Position numbers and translations under genes: made by a program
In this document: positions 36,116-48,666 of the stretch, piece after piece
How the letters are laid out: each line of letters begins with the position of its first letter
Position numbering within the stretch: the first letter of the stretch is position 1
Source of the DNA: Entrophospora sp. SA101
Taxonomy: Eukaryota > Glomeromycota > Glomeromycetes > Entrophosporales > Entrophosporaceae
DNA: 64,000 nt
Reading direction: 5' to 3'
NCBI GenBank assembly: GCA_958430865.1
Contig: CAUDNR010002802.1
Coordinates: forward strand, 1-64,000
The notes under the pieces: generated by a model
The model's database searches: none
What the model was told of the DNA's origin: nothing
What the model saw: the letters and a program-made list of their open reading frames with translations, nothing else

Positions 36116-37535
36116 AGCGTTGCCAAAATTTTTTTTAAACAGATGGAAGTTCTATTTATAATTAAAGAAAAAAAAGATGTCGGACCAATAAAAAAAAAGC
36201 TTAAGCTGACTATGAATTACATACATCCCTTCCGTCCCTTTGATTTATATAATAATAGATAAACTTATGTTTAAATAATTAAAGCCACCGTTAAATGTTT
36301 CAACATTTTAATTAATTTATAAAAATAACAAAAATAACTAATTAAAAAAAAAAAGCATATCATCCATTTTTTTATCTATGTGCTTCATTAAGACCATCTC
36401 TTCCACTGACAGTGTAATTAGTGGAAGCCAAAAAATTGAATCAAATTGCTGGCCATTTAGGCCATATATAAAACAAGCCCAACCACATTGTTGAATGTCT
36501 AAACCAAAGACCTAAAACTCCAGAAAATCGTAAAACAAAATGGACTGTGGAAATAGAAACTTATCCTATTACTTTACAAAAAGGAAAAGCAGAAGGAAAT
36601 ATTTTGTAAATTGCATTGTTTAAAGATTCATCATTATTCTAATGCTTCAACAATAAAGAATTTTAGCATTCTTATTTTACTCTATCTATAGTTTACTATT
36701 TTATATCACTTTTAAAAATCCAAATTAAAATTTACAAACATTTGCACCTAAAAGTAGTTCTACGTGTCAATATTGACAAACATGTATATGTTTTCAATTC
36801 AGCTACTAAAAACAGTTCAAGCACATTATTAATATTATCACGTATTACTACTATTACGTGTAGTTAATTTCAAAGTTAAAATTCGAAAAATCATTTAATA
36901 CAACTCGTATGTATGTAAAAGACAATTTGATTTTTTTCATTTTATAAAATGTAATAATAAAAGAATAAATAGTTTTAATAAAAAAGAAATGGAATTTTTA
37001 CAAATAAAATTTCTAATTCAAATTATAATAACCATTAATCATTAGAAAGGATTGCGAATCAATCACACTGGCTTTATTAATTAAGTAAAAGACTATTTTT
37101 ATGTAAAAATGTTATTTTTATTATCAATTGTGTTAAAAGATTTAAACTTTTTGAAGTATATTACAAATAACATGAATTTTTTACATGATTTTGACAATAA
37201 AATATATAACAAATAGGATTAAGAATGGTTAAATGCCAAAAACGCATCATCGACGATATCCTTTGATATAAAATGAATCGATTTGACAACAACCAGAACC
37301 CAAATTGGGCCTCAATCTACAATTCATAAAGATGGCTAAATGTAAAAATGTTATATTTGGTTGGATGAAGCAACGTAATCATGATAATTAATTGATCAAC
37401 CTTTTACATTTTTTTGTAACTGCAGGTTGTGACCCGAGTTGTAATTTACAGCGATTATTGATAACCCGATCCTTTTTAAATAGCTTTCACTTTGGAGCGA
37501 GCATAACAAGCAAATATATCAAGAAAGTTGGAAAC

Positions 37536-37557
37536 ATGGCTCAGCAAAATTTTGGAG
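37536..37557 (+). other. Orphan first-exon candidate
   Basis: ATGGCTCAGCAAAATTTTGGAG is followed at once by a GTAATA donor. It is preceded at a promoter-like distance by TTTTTAAATAG (about 37470). Downstream, a short Ser/Asp/Glu-rich frame near 37625-37670 (VDPKLTESNKSDPSDSTEE) could be a later exon. There is too little to name a gene. Confidence 0.2.
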
Positions 37558-38322
37558 GTAATACCTAGTTTTTCTTGTATGATTTAAGGTCCAAGAAATT
37601 TCATAAAAAAATGGTGACAAAGTAGATCCCAAGCTAACCGAATCAAATAAAAGCGATCCTTCTGATAGTACTGAAGAGGTGATGCTGATTCAAGTGTATT
37701 AAAAGGTCAAGGTCGATTGCTTTGTGTTTGAAGCTAATCCATCATTTAAAGTTTTAAAAAAAAATTTTTTAATGGATAAAACAAGCAAACAACTGAAAAA
37801 CCAAAGTCAAGTGATCTGTGGATAATAATAATAATAATGGAGTAATCAAATAAAGTTTTCAAGTAAATCTTGAATAAAAAATTTTGAAGATTCATTATAT
37901 AATTTGGATTAAAATCAAACCTCAACATGGGTTTATATTAGACCCTGACGATGAAACTTATATCTAAAATGTTATGTTAGGAATTTTATGCCTGAAATAG
38001 ATTTTTGTTGTAATAGTGGTTAAAATAGGCATTTAGTGGACGGATAGGATTAACTTGAGCGGATAAATGATATTTTTAGGGCTGAAATAAATTTATAAGG
38101 TAATTTTTGCTATAATTGGATCAAATTTTCTAAACGGTTAAAATAGTTTAATATTATTCATTTAATGGTTATGAGCGATGAGATTCCCAAGGTTTTAAAT
38201 GGTCTTTAAATTACATTGGTTAGTCAATTCAAAAAAAAACACGAGATTGGGAAGGAGAAACTTATGATAAAGGAAAACATCTTAGGTAAAATTTAACTAT
38301 CTATGATATAAAGTGTGATATA

Positions 38323-38496
38323 GTGTTGGTTGCCGAAACTATTTTGAAGAAGCGAAAGTCAAAACTAAAATTAAAATTTATATATCAAAACTAAATCAAA
38401 AGTCAAAGGTCAAATGTCAAAACTAGTTTCGACTTATGGCGAAACCTTTTGACTTTCGCACAGTTGCGAAACTCTCTAGTTTTGGAAACCAACATT
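38323..38496. mobile_element. 174-bp inverted-repeat element with 11-bp target duplication (Mutator-like MITE)
   Basis: The ends GTGTTGGTTGCCGAAACT and the inverse of AATGTTGGTTTCCAAAACT form imperfect terminal repeats, and GCGAAAGTCAAAA recurs inverted inside. A perfect 11-bp direct repeat AGTGTGATATA flanks it at 38312-38322 and 38497-38507. Duplications of 9-11 bp are typical of Mutator-like elements. Confidence 0.6.
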
Positions 38497-40310
38497 AGTG
38501 TGATATATATATATATGTTACGTTTGTTGATAATTGTTTTATGAATATAAACGGGATGAATGCAGTTTGGCGTATCTAAACGTAAGAACAGTTCCCAATT
38601 ACCAAAAAAAAAATACGATATAATTATTAGGATAGTGTGAACTCGGTGTATGTGAAGCTGGTAAAGGTCAAATTGATTAAGGAACGTGAACTCAAAGGAC
38701 CAATATGTCAAGAATATGCTTGTAGGAGATTACGTTGATTGGCAAGACAATAAGTTTCATAAATTAGAATCGGCCAGTTTCATACATGCTGGTAAGTGAG
38801 TAACTATAACTATATTGTTGTATAAGTCTGTATATGACGCTATTAAGATGGATGCACAATGTGAATATGTAGCCTTTAAAATGTATAGACATAATTGGGA
38901 AAACTGATCTGAACATTATTACTACTTTTATTATTATTCTCATCTCTCAAATCCAAAACTTGCAAATAATTAGAAGATGATTAGGATAATTTGTAGTACA
39001 AGATTTACGAGAACTGGAAATAAAATTGATCAGATAAATATTAATTAAATATGGGAAAAAACTCTTTATTCACGGTTAAGATTTAATATTTTACAATGAT
39101 TTTATTTTCATCTAGAACATTTTTTTAATTGCTCAATTACTTAAATCAACATTCCTTTTTGTTTCCATTAAAAAAAATATATATATACACACACATACAA
39201 TGAATGACATTTTAGTTATTTTTAAATGATAGTAAAGTAATCCAAGTTTCCTAAATGATACGTCGAAAGAAGAAAAATAGAAAATCGGAGTTTACTTTTT
39301 CCCGAAAAGACAAAAATGCTTTCGTTATTAAATAAAGTACCAATTTATATTTTGAAAAACGGTTTGCAAATCTCATCAACAAAATGAAAATAAGCCAGAA
39401 GGGGAAAAACTAAATCTTATACTTTTAGGTTTATTACTCCGATTATCTGATATTTAATTAAAACATTATTATAATCATATTAAATTACCGTGACACGACA
39501 ATAATTCTAAATGTAAAAAGTTAAAAGAAAGAAGCCTTGACAATTTAAGAAAAAAAGATTTATAAGGGTCTATTTGTCAATGTTGTTTATTTATCAAAAT
39601 ATAGAAATGCATCCCGCATATCATTAATTAACTTAACATTCATTCATTCACAAAATGGATTGCCAATTAAAGGTCTATATATATATATAGTGCATCTAGG
39701 TCCTTGATTTTATGGATTTTGGGATTTGACAGATAAATTTCCACTTATAATTACTCTATTACCTTGATAATGATTATTGTCATTTCAAAGGAATGTACGA
39801 TTACATGATTTTAATCTAAAAAGAAAAACTTCAACTTTGGACGATTTCCGAAATGTACGACCTTTCCGAAATCGCCTGCATGGGGTAGATTTTTTTTTTA
39901 TACAGAAACTATAAATGGCATTTAAATATGTACAATAAAAAAAAAATTAGAAGTTCTCAGATAATTAAATTTAAAAAGAGAATTTTCTTATAGAAGTACT
40001 CAAGAAAAAAAAATGTTTAATGAAATGTTACATTAATTTTTTATATGTGCAACGTAACTTTACAATACACGGCAAACATCCTGGCAATAAAAAAGAAGCG
40101 ATAAACTAGATTTGAATTGGATCTGAACTTGATCTCCAATTCAGAGAGGTAACAACTATACACGGGTGAAGTTTCGGGAGCAATGGGTTCTGTATGACAT
40201 TTCGTGTAACAACAAACTTTCACTATGCTAGCATTCGTAATTATCACGAATGTGACTTAAAATGTCGATCTTTTTTATATTGTGTAATGGTAATTTTAAA
40301 GTACTTTTCA

Positions 40311-40320
40311 NNNNNNNNNN
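40311..40320. other. Assembly gap (10 N)
   Basis: Ten N mark a join of unknown distance. Sequence to the right restarts at the base equivalent to 6185, inside the transmembrane-coding part of kelch gene 2. The break therefore lies within an exon. Confidence 0.98.
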
Positions 40321-40445
40321 TTATTATTACCATTGTTGTTTTTGTTGTATGTAAAAGAAAAGAAAAAAGAGATAATTTTAATGGCTACAGCTATAATAAT
40401 AATAATAATGGCGTCACTAATAATCGAGTTGTGGATATAAGATAA
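40321..40445 (+). pseudogene. 3' fragment of kelch gene 2 (second copy, truncated by gap)
   Basis: This is the last 125 bases of kelch gene 2: the end of the transmembrane helix, the CKRKEKR stop-transfer and the tail ending VVDIR. The rest of the gene is absent. The truncation coincides with the N gap, so it probably reflects contig ends. Confidence 0.85.
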
Positions 40446-40954
40446 AAAATTATAGTTTTCCAATTTATTAATTAATTTTAATTACTTTACTATGTACTAT
40501 TTATAATTTAATTAGATTTTGATAATATAAATAACCCTTTGGACTCAAAGTTTAGGCACGTAAGAGGGTCTTGGTTTATTGTTGATAAAATTATTTAAAT
40601 CTTTGTGATGCTGTGAATCAAATATTCAGAACGGGATTATTGCAGCAATAACAATAACAAGTGTAAATTTAGTGTTTAATTTTGAATTTTAGGATCTGAA
40701 ATGTATTTAAAGAATTTACTCCGCTTAGTGTTAAACATATACTTGGCATTTTTTTCATCTACAGATAGTATATATGTTTACATGAGGCAAGGTCAATCTT
40801 CAGTTTTGTGGATGGTGAGCACACATGAATGTATTTTAAGAAATCTATCTAGTGGCTATATTCCACCGAATGATATTCACCGACCAACTATTAGATGAAA
40901 AATAATCAGTGGTACAGAATATTGTTAATTTTATCCAGATGAAGCAAGATATTC

Positions 40955-41253
40955 AAGGCTCCGAACGAATTCGAATCAAACTGGATTCTAAATTTCTTAT
41001 AATGTCATAATAATAGGGTTTCTATTCGAATAAAATTTGTTCGTTATGAATTTGAGTATTTGTATGCTTATTCGAATAGAAGCTCTGCACAATTATTGTT
41101 TTAAATTTAAATAATGATGAATGACGATAATTTCATTATACAGCGCAATGTGTTCAAAGAAGAGTTGTAGATGGAAAAGTCAAATGCAATTATTGTCATA
41201 TTAATATATTTGAATTAGATTCGAGCCAAAGTTCATTAATTCGTTCGGAATCT
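40955..41253. mobile_element. Copy of the 299-bp inverted-repeat element
   Basis: Repeat of 6819-7117 at +34,136 with the same ends and flanking TATTC. Confidence 0.4.
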
Positions 41254-42376
41254 TATTCGGTTGAATTTTATTGATTGACCAAGTACTCAAACACCCGGGA
41301 TAATCAACGGATGCAAACACCTAAAGCTATTACTATTACCATCAATTTTTGTTTATTACTATATCTACTGCGTTATTTACAAATATATTTGTTTCGAATA
41401 ATCTGTTGTTTAAGGACATAACTTGGACACTTTCATGTAGATATACTTCTTTTCCAAATGGCCTCCTTGTAATAATTCAAATCATTACACGTTTCATAAA
41501 ATTAAACCCTTTAAAATTTAGAATTCATTAAAAAAAGTTTTTTTTGCCTTCTAACTCTAATGATGAACTATCAAATGGAGGCATTACGTTGTATTAGTTT
41601 CATTGGTAATGTTGCATGAATGATGTGGATAAATTATTTGTTTTGTTTCCTTCCCAAAAAAAAATAAAATGACTCCCGTTTATGACACATTGGAATCTAC
41701 ATTCGTCTTTTTTAAACAAGTGAGAGGAAATTCCCAACACTAAAGAACTTTTTATAATGTTAGTAACCCGAGAAATACTGCATAGTTCAAGAAAAGCCTA
41801 TACTACTACTATCACGGAATCCAATAACTTATTTGCATTCCTAATACTAATAAAAGCTATTTCGTAGCACGTGAGCACGCTATAGATCCATATGATGCTT
41901 TATAACTTATGATGAATTAATTGTGTGCGTCAATCAATGAACTATTTGATTAATTCATTAATTGAATATGGTCCTTAATGAATTTTAGAATAATAAAAAA
42001 TAAAAATCAATGCTTATAAAACATCAACTTGACATTAGATGGAATTAAAAGGTCCAAAAATAGCAAATTTTCTAATTGGATATAAAAATAATTTATCTTA
42101 CGATTTTAATCCTTGTGGGGTCAAACTTTTGAAGATAAATGTAATAGTAACATTGGACAAATTGTAGTTATCATAAAAGAAACTGGTGAATCAGTTGGTG
42201 GTTATAACCCAATAAAATTTTTTATGATATTCACTTAAATATGAGAAAAATTTAAACTTGGAAATTATAATAACAAAATTAATTCTTTTATTACATAGAA
42301 AATCTTTAATTTACATTGGGAATAGTTATATATATATATATATATAATTTATAAAATAATTTTGATTATGTTAATG

Positions 42377-43353
42377 TTAATTTAATAATATTGCAGGTTC
42401 AGTCTTACTATCATATGTATTATTATTTCTAGTGAGATCAATAATACTACTACCGATGATTTCATTTTCATTGATCCCTCTTGTTTTGGGGTTCATTTTT
42501 CTCCTATACATAAAAAGAGCACCAATAAAAAAGGCAATTATAAAGACTGCACCGGCTGAAACTGATCCAACAATTATAGCTACATTACCCTTATTATCGT
42601 TAGGAGTTGCAAATGGTGAACTTGAACTAGCAGCAGTGTCATTGGTAGCTGAAGTTGGTTTATTATCAACAGTTGTGCTGGTTGGTGTTTGAAAAATGGA
42701 TGAAGTTGATCGAGTAGTCACGGGAGCAGTCACAGGAGCAAAGGTCAGCGACCATGTATAATTATTTTTATCACTTATGTCTAATAACAAAATATTTTGA
42801 AAGGGTTTATGAGGTGCAGTTAAACCAAATTGAAACCAACCTATAATTAATTAATTAAATATGATTAATATAATCATTTAATATATTTATATTGTATATT
42901 AAAAATAATTATTACTTACCAAATGCAATTATCATATAATTATTATATAAGTTTGAAGTATGACCATAATGATATGCATTCATTGGATAAACAACATTTG
43001 TTGGAACTGTCCATTGAAAGGGTTTCTGTGACGTGTCCAATATTGCCAATTGATCTGTTCCTAATGTACCACCATACACAATTATTCTCCCATCAGGTGC
43101 TGATAAATAGACAAATAAACATGTAAATATTATTATTATTTTTTTTTTTTAAAAAAAAGTAAAAAAATAAAAATTAATTATCACCTAATATCGAAGAATG
43201 ACCCATACGTCCAGTAGGTTTATCACCAACTGTTACCTAATATTATAAAAGTTTATCAATATTTTTTTTCATTGACAATATAATTAACGATAAAAATATG
43301 AACTTACAACATTAGACCATGTATTTCTATTAATACTGTACAAGTATACCTAA

Positions 43354-43386
<33 letters not shown>

Positions 43387-44104
43387 ACTATAAAATTATA
43401 ATTTATTATCCCATAATAATAAATTTAATATTTACAATAGTCAAATCATTTCCATCATAATAAAAAATAGTTTCATCATTCAACAAATGGCAATTCAAAT
43501 AATCCAAGTTTACAATAATAGATGGACCATAATTGACAGGTGTTAAAATTGTAAATATCAAATTTTTAGTGTCGAATTTATATATGTTTGGATCATTATA
43601 ACCTTTTATATATGCATTTCCAATACTATCTTGTGCATATATTGTATCATTAAGATTAGCTAATTGTAATTGTCCAACAAGGTTCTCTGGAGTCCATTTA
43701 TCAAATAAATTTACATTTAATGAATAAACTATAGATCCATATTTTTTAGTAGAGTTTCTGTATCCAGCTATAACATAAAGTGTGTCATTGTTAGTTCCTC
43801 CTAATGCCAATGATGCACCATTAAATGGAGGTATTCCTTTTGGAGCTGTTATTTTTTTCAGTAATAATGGTTGATTGGTTGAAAATGTTGTGGATAGATC
43901 AATATAAATTACTTGATTCACATCTTTATCTGTTTTATAACTATTTCCTCCAAAAAAATAGAGTTTATCATTTAATATGATTGAACTTTGATATGATATA
44001 TCTAAAATTTGACAAGTCACCAAATGTTTGAAGTCATCTAATAAAAAGAAAATGAAGATTATCATTAATAATAAATAATTGTGATGATTTATTGAATTGG
44101 CCAT
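42377..44104 (-). CDS. Kelch-repeat type I membrane protein (copy of kelch gene 3)
   Basis: Complement(42377-42840, 42920-43099, 43185-43236, 43308-43349, 43436-44104), 468 aa. It is the same as the gene at 8241-9968: signal peptide, kelch propeller, Ser/Thr stalk, transmembrane helix and YRRK tail. It is intact in this copy too. Count it as one locus unless the duplication is shown to be real. Confidence 0.75.
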
Positions 44105-45639
44105 TTTTTTAAAAAAAATCATAATGGAAGGAATTTTTTCCACATTATTAATATATATAGTAAAAAATAAATATATTTTCGTTATGGTTTTCAATATGAA
44201 ATTACTAAATTTGTTGTCTTTATTTTTTGCCTCTGCTGTATATATCAAAAAAACAAACGCTGAACTCTATGAAAATCTAAATTTATACAAATTAAAAAAA
44301 TAATTGATATTGTTTTAAACTATTTATAGAACATTATGTATCACTTGAAGATTTAATCGAAACCAGTTTCTCTACCGATCCATTTCGTGCGGTGGACATT
44401 AAGTGCCACTTTTAAGCGTGTGAGAAGGAAATTCCCAACAATGTATGTTTACATTTACATATTGTCTACTCTCCATGCCATTTTGATTTAATTTACAACA
44501 GTATTGATATTGTAGAACTTCAACCCGTAGGCTATTTATATTTGTTTGTTTGTTTGTTTATCATCGTTACACGTTGTAGAGAACATTCTTTCTTTCTCTA
44601 TAATAATTACAAACTAATTAAATTCTCTATACTGTGTAACAAACTGTCTACAACGAACTGATGATCCATTTGTTTTTTTCTTAATTTTGAGTTTTAACAT
44701 TAGTATTCCGTAATTTATGTTTAATATTTAGTAATTCGTTTTTTAATGAAAAAATTGCGGTTATATATTATTATTTTTTTTTAAAAATAAAGTTTATCCA
44801 CATGATTATTATTATCTACAAATTTTCTATAGAGAACTTTGTCCATAACGAACTTTTTAGCCCAGTCCAAAAGTTCGTGTACTGTACTTGCATTCCTAAA
44901 CAAAACTCTAAAATATTTAAACGCAAACTTTGGCTTGTAATGCGTATGTTAATGAGTTATTCGACAATAAAAACAATGCTTGTTGATTTTTTTAACTTGA
45001 CATTAGATGAAGTGATATTTGGATCAACGAATGGGATAAATTGAAAAAAATTGAGCGATTACAATGCTTTAATTAAAATACCCTAAATAATATTATTACG
45101 ACAATAAGATTCAGTCAATTTAGTAATAAGCTTCATCACATTATGACAGGGATTATGAAGCCACTACTGCTGATTCAAAAAAATAGTACAGGAACAGCAA
45201 AAAGAACCTTTTTAATGAAAATAATGATAAAAATATTAATTTAAATTATAGGACTTCTCAAGAACAGTTTTTGTTGGAACGTCAAAGGAAATCTCCAGAT
45301 GAAATTATTCTTAGATTGAAACGAAGGTTTCTAGCAACAAATGGTTCTAGTTGCCCACTGACCAAAATTGATTTTTTTTTTTGCATAATATCATCTATAT
45401 AGAGACAACTCAATTCAATTATAAAATTACGATTTTGCAGGCCACTGGAAATAATTGAATAATTATACAATCAAATCAATAATAAATTCAATAACATAAT
45501 TAAAACATTCAAAACATCATCAATAATTTTATGACAAATCAAAAACTTTTAAAATTTTCAAATGCGAACAATTCAAGTTTCCACGTTTTAATAATATTTG
45601 TGCTTCTGATAAAAAAATGTTTTTTGAAATATATCCATA

Positions 45640-45752
45640 CAGTCAACTCGTCTTAACGAATCCATGTGACACATGAGAAAGTTGTAGTTAAAATTCGTTA
45701 TATCATGTTAAAAATTCTTTAGAACAAGATTCATTGAAACGAGATTTGACTG
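45640..45752. mobile_element. Copy of the 113-bp TA-flanked MITE
   Basis: Repeat of 11504-11616 with the same CAGTCAA ends and TA flanks. Confidence 0.5.
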
Positions 45753-46914
45753 TATAAAATTTCATGATGTTTGCTCAGATATTTGTGGAAAATTAAAATG
45801 AAATGCAAAACAGAGCTAGAGTTCCTATTCATAATACAAATTCTAATTCAAATTATTCATTTTATTCAAATTATTTGTTTTACTCAAATAAAAACTTTAG
45901 GTTGAACAGAATCGAGTTGAACCTTAATTTTCAAGTTCAAGCTAAGCTCAAGAAAATAATATGCATAAACAAAATTAAATAATAGAATTAATCATTTCGT
46001 TACCTGAAAAAATTTATGTGGCATCAAACTCGAGCCAGCTCGTCTGGTTCGGAGTTTTAGAGCCCTCGCACTAAATAATGAATGATTTTTAAAAGTCTGT
46101 ACAGTACATATAGTACTCATCATCAAATTTTGAGTATGCACAAATTCTCTACAAAAATTAGAAAACACGATTGTACGGAACAAAAAACAATAGTATGCTA
46201 TGGTGCGCAAACGGTAGGAAGAGATTCAGTATAATATAATTCTTGCAAAACATATGGTGCGGTTTCAGCTTTTCGAAGCAATACATGGCATGAAGATCCA
46301 GTAACATTATTTGGAGCTGAACTATCTAGGTCCAATGCCTTTCATTTAACTCTTCAGACAAGAGATCATTTTTCATATTATTTTATTTTGTGCTATAACC
46401 TTGATAGAATCCTTTCATACCAGACGCCATCCAGGTACTTGGATAGAGTTGAGTGTGCGTACCTTCTCTTTGCTAAAATTTAGTTCTCTGAGCTGTCTTC
46501 ATGCTTGATCCCTCGTTCTGCATACGTCTTATCATCCGAAAGATTCTTACCAATTCTCTGAATACTCGCTAGATTAGCTTGAGGCGTTAGATTGTGTATT
46601 TTGATGGATTTTGTGGCGATTGCTGACATTGATTTTTCAAATCAAAAATCATCATTTTGTGCCAGATATCAGCTATGCAAAAGGAGACTATAATAAACAT
46701 CAGCTCCGTTTGGCAATATAGGAATTGGTGATATTATAACTAACGGGTAGGGTAATATATTTAACTCGTCTGTACATGTATAATCTGAAATTTCCGAGTA
46801 TTCTGATAATTTTCAATATACTTAAGTCATCATGTAATAATCTGTGGAATATTTCTCCATTCAAATTGAGCTGGTTAGATTTTTTTCTAGCATGTTGTGA
46901 TTATAGATTAAGCA

Positions 46915-47133
46915 TGTTAGCCAAAATTGCCCTCTCTTAACAAATGAATCCGAAATGCCGAAATAGATTTTCATCAACTTTATTACTTGTCAAAATTATA
47001 TCCGAAATTATTTGAACACTTTAACTCAATAACCGAAATTCTGGGTAGTTTTTTTGTCTGTTGATATAAATGATATTGTAAATCCAAAATTGCTTGCCGA
47101 AATTAATTTTTTCAAAAACTATTTCGGCTAACA
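46915..47133. mobile_element. Copy of TGTTAGCC-ended element A
   Basis: Repeat of 12779-12997. Confidence 0.5.
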
Positions 47134-48666
47134 GATCACGGGAACTTGGGGATAAATCGGAAATGACTTACAAATTATATTTGAAAGAATTTAACTATTC
47201 GTTTATTTCAAAGAAAACACGAAATTATTCTTCAAAATAAACATCTTAATTATTTTTAGCAAGTATTAAATCAGAATTACTGGAAATAAAGGGAACTGTA
47301 CGGTTGAACCTTTAGAACATATAAATAATGTTTTAAAGAAATTCTTTTGACGATAGAGCTAACCTTCATACTGCAAGGTAGGTGGCTTTTCTGGTTAATA
47401 CCAATTGTTCACGTTAATAGCCGAATTCGAGAGCTACACTCGTCGAAAGCTTTTATATTCAATGCTCGTTAATTAGGTTATTTTAAACAATTCTCCTGCT
47501 TTACAGAACTCCTTTAAACCGCTTAATGCTTTAACACAATACAACATGTGATAACGAATGGCTTAGTTAATAAATGTCAGTACTTTATATTTCATTAACT
47601 GGTAACCACTTTAACACTTTACATTGACTCAAGCTCTTTTACAAAAACACAAACAAAACCTTTACACTTAACAAAAACTTGAACCAAAAATTCAACCTCG
47701 TTTTCTACCAAAGCAAATAACCAAATCTGAATTAAACAAAACTTTAGAGTTCTGATGACGAATGGATAATTAAAGCCTATTGTTTAATTTCCAACCACAA
47801 AAGCGTTTTATTAAGCAAAACAAAACAAATGTTTTTTACAGAACAAGAAATAATTTAATTATTGATTTTCTACCTCTATTCTCATAAACAAGGCTCTGAA
47901 ATGCCAATTAATTACTGGTTAATTAATTACTGATTAATTAATCAACTTCTAATTAACTTCATTTTCCGTCCTTGTCATGAATTTCTTAATAATAATGACC
48001 TTTATCCTCACAACTTCAATTTTTTGTCCTTATCTTGTCTTTCGTTTTTTGGGGAGGAGCGATGTAATAATTTAATAACGAAAATAATTTTGATGTAACA
48101 AAGAGAATCTTTATTTTTCATTATTTCTTTTCTTTTCTTTTCTTTTTTTTTGAGTGAGGTATTGTTTGGTTGGAGAAAGTTTAGAACGTAAAGTATATAT
48201 ATATTTGTTGGAAAAAATTATCATCATCATCATTTGCGACTCGGTAGTTTTTTGTATTGGGACAGGCGGAAAGTTATTTTGTAAATTATTATATTACTTT
48301 ATTTTTATAAAATTATATGAGCAGACAAAAAAAAATTTATATACAACCAGCTTAGATTGATTTGTAAACAAACCAATGCGAGTTTGCAATCGACTAATAA
48401 ATATATAAAGACTAAATAGGATCGGTCACAAGTAAATAAAAAGGAACTTTATAAAAGTCTTTGAACTTCATCAAATATACTTACAGATTCGCTGGAGCTT
48501 TCTAGGTATAAGGAAGAAGCAGTAAATGAGAATTAAAGTAAGTTCCTAAACCAAGCACCTAATTATTTACAATATTAGCTCAAAAGTATGGAAAGGCTTT
48601 AATTGGATACAAAAGTCGTCTCAATTAGTAAAATCTGCCGATCCTTATTATTTATTATAAGGCAAA

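Larger units (their letters stand above)
34266..40310. other. 6-kb gene-poor region before the assembly gap
   Basis: No complete gene is supported. It contains a foldback element (35488-35899), a GTTAAC palindrome cluster (36051-36115) and a small element with an 11-bp duplication (38323-38496). There are also two orphan exon-like starts: 37536-37557 (MAQQNFG then a GTAATA donor) and about 38713-38791 (MLVGDYVDWQDNKFHKLESA, with a strong GTAAGTGAG donor). A C-terminal-like fragment near 36475-36610 (KPNHIVECLNQRPKTPENRK) is also coding-like. None can be linked into a gene. Confidence 0.45.

Noticed and set aside
38403..38711. 102-codon minus-strand open frame
   Set aside because: Overlaps the 174-bp MITE and has no protein-like core or conserved motif.
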